Assembly: GCA_002695065.1 (NCBI GenBank)
Contig: NZNW01000142.1
Location: 38,168 to 102,167, forward strand
DNA: 64,000 nt
From: Salinicola sp.
Lineage (GTDB): Bacteria > Pseudomonadota > Gammaproteobacteria > Pseudomonadales > Halomonadaceae
Direction: 5' to 3'
Shown piece after piece: positions 60,630 through 64,000 of this stretch. The notes below the pieces were generated by a model. It had not been told where the DNA came from, ran no database searches, and saw only the letters and a program-made list of their open reading frames with translations. Numbering within the stretch: position 1 is the first letter of the stretch; each line of letters begins with the position of its first letter. A program made the translations under genes and the position numbers.

Positions 60630-62054
60630 ATGTTCGAAAGTCTCTCCAATCGCCTGTCGCAGACGCTCAAGTCGATCACCGGCCAGGCGCGTCTGACCGA
60701 AGACAACATCAAGGACACGCTGCGCGAGGTCCGTCGGGCCCTGCTCGAAGCCGACGTGGCGCTGCCGGTGGTCAAGGACTTCGTCGACCGCGTGCGCGAG
60801 CGCGCGGTCGGGCAGGAGGTCTCCAAGAGCCTCTCGCCGGGCCAGCAGTTCGTCAAGATCGTCCAGCAGGAGCTGGAGTCGATCATGGGCCAGGCCAACG
60901 AGGCGCTGACGCTCAAGGGCACGCCCGCGGTCGTGTTGATGGCCGGCCTGCAGGGTGCGGGCAAGACCACCTCCGTCGCCAAGCTGGCCAAGTACCTGCG
61001 CGAGCGCGAGAACAAGAAAGTGCTGGTGGTCTCCGCCGACGTCTACCGGCCGGCGGCCATCGATCAGCTCGAGACGCTGGCCAGGGAGGTCGAGGTCGAC
61101 TTCTTCCCGTCGACCAGCGCCCAGCAGCCGGTGGCGATCGCTGAGGCGGCGATCAAGCACGCCAAGATCCAGTTCCACGACGTGGTGATCGTCGACACCG
61201 CCGGGCGGCTGGCGGTGGACGAGGCGATGATGGCGGAGATCCAGGCCCTGAATCGAGCGATTCAGCCCCAGGAGACGCTGTTCGTCGTCGATGCCATGAC
61301 CGGCCAGGACGCCGCCAACACCGCCAAGGCGTTTCACGACGCGTTGCCGCTGACCGGGGTCATCCTGACCAAGGCCGACGGCGATGCGCGCGGCGGTGCG
61401 GCGCTGTCGGTGCGTCATATCACCGGCAAGCCGATCAAGTTCATGGGGATGGGCGAGAAGGTCGATGCGCTCGAGCCGTTCCATCCCGACCGGGTGGCCT
61501 CGCGCATTCTCGGCATGGGCGACGTGCTGTCGCTGATCGAGGAAGCCGAGCGCAACGTCGACAAGGGCAAGGCCGAGCGGCTGGCCAAGAAGGTCAAGAA
61601 GGGCCAGGGGTTCGACCTCGAGGACTTCCGCGACCAGCTTCAGCAGCTCAAGAAGATGGGCGGCATGGGTGGCCTGATGTCCAAGCTCCCGGGGATGGGG
61701 CAGATGGCGGAGATGGCCCAGAACAAGGGTGCCGAGCAGGAGTTTGGCAAGCTCGAGTCGCTGATCAACTCGATGACCCCGCAGGAGCGCCGCAAGCCCG
61801 AGATCATCAACGGCTCGCGCAAGCGTCGTATCGCCATGGGTGCGGGGCTGCAGGTGCCCGATCTCAATCGTCTGCTCAAGCAGCACAAGCAGATGCAGAA
61901 GATGATGAAGAAAGCCGGCCAGAAGGGCGGGATGCAGAAGATGATGCGCGGCATGTCCGGCATGATGGGGGGCGGAGGTCCTGGCGGCCCCGGAGGCCCC
62001 GGAGGCCCCGGCGGAATGGGTGGCATGGGCGGCGGCGGTTTCCCCCGGCGCTGA
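60630..62054 (+). CDS. ffh: Signal recognition particle protein
   Basis: A 474-residue SRP54 GTPase that targets nascent inner-membrane proteins with 4.5S RNA. NG domain with G1 GLQGAGKTTS (107-116), DTAGR and TKADGDARGG; a Met-rich M domain (about 325-445); and a Gly/Met-rich tail (GMMGGGGPGGPGG). The ATG at 60630 fits the family start MFESLSNRL. Confidence 0.97.
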   Translation: MFESLSNRLSQTLKSITGQARLTEDNIKDTLREVRRALLEADVALPVVKDFVDRVRERAVGQEVSKSLSPGQQFVKIVQQELESIMGQANEALTLKGTPAVVLMAGLQGAGKTTSVAKLAKYLRERENKKVLVVSADVYRPAAIDQLETLAREVEVDFFPSTSAQQPVAIAEAAIKHAKIQFHDVVIVDTAGRLAVDEAMMAEIQALNRAIQPQETLFVVDAMTGQDAANTAKAFHDALPLTGVILTKADGDARGGAALSVRHITGKPIKFMGMGEKVDALEPFHPDRVASRILGMGDVLSLIEEAERNVDKGKAERLAKKVKKGQGFDLEDFRDQLQQLKKMGGMGGLMSKLPGMGQMAEMAQNKGAEQEFGKLESLINSMTPQERRKPEIINGSRKRRIAMGAGLQVPDLNRLLKQHKQMQKMMKKAGQKGGMQKMMRGMSGMMGGGGPGGPGGPGGPGGMGGMGGGGFPRR

Positions 62055-62089
62055 CTCGTCCACCCGCAACCGTCAACCGCAACAAAAGG

Positions 62090-62118
62090 TTTCCAACACA
62101 CGGTGTTTTCCGTAGAAT
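62090..62118 (+). promoter_or_regulatory. Possible sigma70 promoter of rpsP-rimM-trmD
   Basis: TTTCCA (62090-62095) and TAGAAT (62113-62118) are spaced by 17 bases, 85 bases upstream of rpsP. A small TCTCGG/CCGAGA hairpin follows in the leader (about 62130-62150). Confidence 0.45.
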
Positions 62119-62202
62119 GCTGCGTCTTCGTCTCGGGCGTGTGTCCGAGAAGACTCGATTTCGTGGCGTAACGATTAACTTAACCGAAGGATTATCAACG
62201 CA

Positions 62203-62454
62203 ATGGTAACCATTCGTCTGGCACGTGGTGGCGCCAAGAAGCGTCCCTTCTATCACCTGACCGTCAGCGATTCTCGCGTTTCCCGCGATGGACGCTTCAT
62301 CGAGCGCGTCGGCTTCTTCAACCCGGTCGCCCGCGGCCAGGAAGAGCGCCTGCGTGTCGATCTGGACCGCGTCACCCACTGGCAGTCCCAGGGTGCGCAG
62401 GTCTCCGAGCGCGTTGCCGAGCTGGTCAAAGAAGCTCGCAAAGCCCAGGCCTGA
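62203..62454 (+). CDS. rpsP: 30S ribosomal protein S16
   Basis: An 83-residue ribosomal protein with the invariant start [19 protein letters not shown] and GFFNP. First gene of the rpsP-rimM-trmD operon. Confidence 0.98.
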   Translation: MVTIRLARGGAKKRPFYHLTVSDSRVSRDGRFIERVGFFNPVARGQEERLRVDLDRVTHWQSQGAQVSERVAELVKEARKAQA

Positions 62455-62465
62455 GTTCGATCGTC

Positions 62466-63065
62466 ATGCCGCAGGCGGCTCGCAAGACACCGTCGGGTGA
62501 CACCTTGCCGAAAGACTCCGAGCAGGACAGGCTGATGCCGGGTGACGAGACGCAATATGTGGTGCTGGGTCGGTTGACCAGCCCGCACGGCGTGAAAGGG
62601 TGGCTCAAGGTCTATTCGTATACCAGCCCGGCCCAGGGCATCTTCGATTATCCGATGTGGATATTGTCGATGCAGGGGCAGCGGCAGTCGCGTCGTCTGC
62701 TCGAGGCGCGGCCGCAGGGCAAGGGGTTGGTGGTGCGGCTGGAAGGCATCGACACGCGGGAGCAGGCCGAGCAGTGGGCCGGTGCCGAAGTGGCGGTGGC
62801 AAAGACGGCGCTACCCGAACTGGATAGCGGCGAATATTACTGGCATCAGTTGGAAGGACTCGAAGTGGAGACCCGCGACGGCGTCAAGCTGGGACGTGTC
62901 GACCACTTGTTCGAGACCGGTGCCAACGATGTGCTGGTGGTCAGGCCCTGCGAGGGGAGTCTCGACGATCGCGAGCGGCTGTTGCCGTTCCTGCCTGACG
63001 ACGTCATCGTTCAGGTCGATCTGGCCGATCGCTCCATGATCGTCGACTGGGACCCCTCCTTCTGA
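62466..63065 (+). CDS. rimM: Ribosome maturation factor RimM
   Basis: A 199-residue 16S processing factor that binds S19 in the 30S head. The N-terminal barrel starts YVVLGRLTSPHGVKGWLKV; the PRC-barrel half ends VDLADRSMIVDWDPSF. About 28 residues at the N terminus precede the family core, so a start at an internal ATG (62535, MPGDETQ) is also possible. It follows rpsP by 11 bases. Confidence 0.95.
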   Translation: MPQAARKTPSGDTLPKDSEQDRLMPGDETQYVVLGRLTSPHGVKGWLKVYSYTSPAQGIFDYPMWILSMQGQRQSRRLLEARPQGKGLVVRLEGIDTREQAEQWAGAEVAVAKTALPELDSGEYYWHQLEGLEVETRDGVKLGRVDHLFETGANDVLVVRPCEGSLDDRERLLPFLPDDVIVQVDLADRSMIVDWDPSF

Positions 63066-63145
63066 CAACGACAGTGCTGGCACCCTGTGCCGCTGTCCAG
63101 GTCGGTGAGAGCCAAGCGGTCGGCGACGGGTAGGAGAAGCGTACC

Positions 63146-63925
63146 GTGTGGATTGGTGTCGTATCCCTGTTCCCGGAGATGTTCGAGGCGATTACCCGGC
63201 ACGGTGTCACGGGGCGCGCCGTGGAGCGGGGAGTGCTGGAACTGGCGTTCTGGAATCCCCGGGACTACGCCACCGACAGGCATCGCACGGTGGACGATCG
63301 CCCCTATGGCGGTGGCCCCGGCATGCTGATGAAGGTCGACACCTTGCGCGCTGCACTGGCCGAGGCGCGCGCCGGTGCCGAGTCCGCGGGCCATCGTCCC
63401 AGCGTGATCTACCTGTCTCCCCAGGGACGCAGGCTGGACCAGGCAGGGGCGCGGGAGCTGGCGACACGTGACGGCTTGATCGTCGTGGCGGGTCGTTACG
63501 AAGGTATCGACGAGCGCGTGGTCGAGGCCGATATCGATGAAGAGTGGTCGATCGGCGACTACGTGCTGAGCGGCGGCGAGCTGCCGGCCATGGTGATGAT
63601 CGATGCGCTGGCGCGTGAGGTGCCCGGGGTACTGGGCCACAGCGATTCGGCCAGCGAGGATTCGTTCGCCGACGGCCTGCTGGACTGCCCGCACTACACG
63701 CGGCCCGAGGTCATCGATGGCCATCGTGTCCCGGACGTCCTGCTCAGCGGCAATCACGAGCTGATTCGTCGCTGGCGGCTGAAGCAATCCCTCGGGCGCA
63801 CCTGGCTCAGGCGCCCGGATCTGCTGGAGAGCCGAACGTTGGATCGTGAACAGCGCAAGCTGCTCGACGAATTCATCGACGAACACGTCGCGGGAAGCGC
63901 GTCTTCCGGCGACGGCGGTGCATGA
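63146..63925 (+). CDS. trmD: tRNA (guanine37-N1)-methyltransferase
   Basis: A 259-residue SPOUT methyltransferase that makes m1G37. The AdoMet knot contains YLSPQGR, CGRYEG-like [10 protein letters not shown] and [11 protein letters not shown]. The GTG start at 63146 has AGGAG upstream and matches the family start [13 protein letters not shown]. rplS is expected beyond the window edge. Confidence 0.97.
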   Translation: MWIGVVSLFPEMFEAITRHGVTGRAVERGVLELAFWNPRDYATDRHRTVDDRPYGGGPGMLMKVDTLRAALAEARAGAESAGHRPSVIYLSPQGRRLDQAGARELATRDGLIVVAGRYEGIDERVVEADIDEEWSIGDYVLSGGELPAMVMIDALAREVPGVLGHSDSASEDSFADGLLDCPHYTRPEVIDGHRVPDVLLSGNHELIRRWRLKQSLGRTWLRRPDLLESRTLDREQRKLLDEFIDEHVAGSASSGDGGA

Positions 63926-63936
63926 GGCGACAGACC

Positions 63937-63970
63937 TTCGAACGGACCTCCTAATAGCGTGATGTTCGAA
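63937..63970 (+). other. Hairpin with ACCTCCT loop after trmD
   Basis: TTCGAAC (63937-63943) and GTTCGAA (63964-63970) can pair; the 20-base loop contains ACCTCCT, the complement of a Shine-Dalgarno. The 75 bases after trmD hold no gene start; they are presumably the rplS upstream region. Confidence 0.45.
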
Positions 63971-64000
63971 TGCAATAGTCGTCGACATGCGTCATCCACG

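Overview
The window is about 64 kb of GC-rich chromosome with typical bacterial gene density, and it fits a halophilic gammaproteobacterium of the Halomonadaceae (Halomonas or a relative). The family assignment is an inference. It rests on protein likeness, on the gammaproteobacterial order corB-ypjD | ffh-rpsP-rimM-trmD, on the complete minCDE operon, and on an E. coli-like glc locus. I see no plasmid, phage, IS transposase or CRISPR array. Most of the window is core or metabolic chromosome.

Layout. 1-5.5 kb: the 3' part of cysI, then a small catabolic locus (citryl-CoA lyase-like protein, CaiB-type CoA-transferase, divergent IclR regulator, tricarboxylate-type binding protein). 5.9-13.4 kb: rluF, then on the minus strand a glycolate module lldP-glcD-glcE-glcF-glcG with two FadR/LldR-type operators. 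13.8-17.9 kb: a YdeP-type molybdopterin oxidoreductase and two glutathione transferases. 18-22.3 kb: a polar amino-acid ABC transporter with a 2-hydroxyacid dehydrogenase. 22.4-29.4 kb: a translationally coupled unit of GltS-like carrier, YtcJ-type amidohydrolase and CobW GTPase, flanked by a MocR regulator and a class III aminotransferase. 29.4-36 kb: two copies of a MITE-like repeat among TauE/SafE, YdfG, Tim44-like, YaaA, Tas, Sel1-repeat and exonuclease genes. 36-44.8 kb: quinone reductase, a two-domain acyltransferase resembling OlsF, LOG, DUF501, YbaK, a small HNH protein, PatB, CnoX and DUF3750. 44.9-51.5 kb: initiator tRNA, a DUF349 protein, minCDE and sbcB. 51.6-58.1 kb: M16 protease, a degenerate SRAP protein, TetR and an MFS-acyltransferase fusion. 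58.1-64 kb: corB, ypjD, ffh, rpsP, rimM, trmD; rplS would be expected just past the right edge.

How the parts work together. The glc genes would import and oxidise glycolate to glyoxylate. The first catabolic locus looks like CoA activation followed by C-C cleavage of a citrate-like acid. The CobW GTPase, co-translated with a metal-dependent amidohydrolase, suggests dedicated metal delivery.

The most unusual signals are these: (1) short tandem duplications, each of a different sequence and length, spanning the stop codon of five unrelated genes; (2) an SRAP protein lacking all four expected catalytic residues; (3) an initiator tRNA with a U1/U72 mismatch in place of C1/A72, driven by a consensus promoter whose -35 box lies in the last codons of the upstream gene; (4) a two-copy hairpin repeat with a shared core but different terminal arms; (5) an OlsF-like acyltransferase fusion. 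All function statements come from reading the sequence and recalling families; no database search was run.
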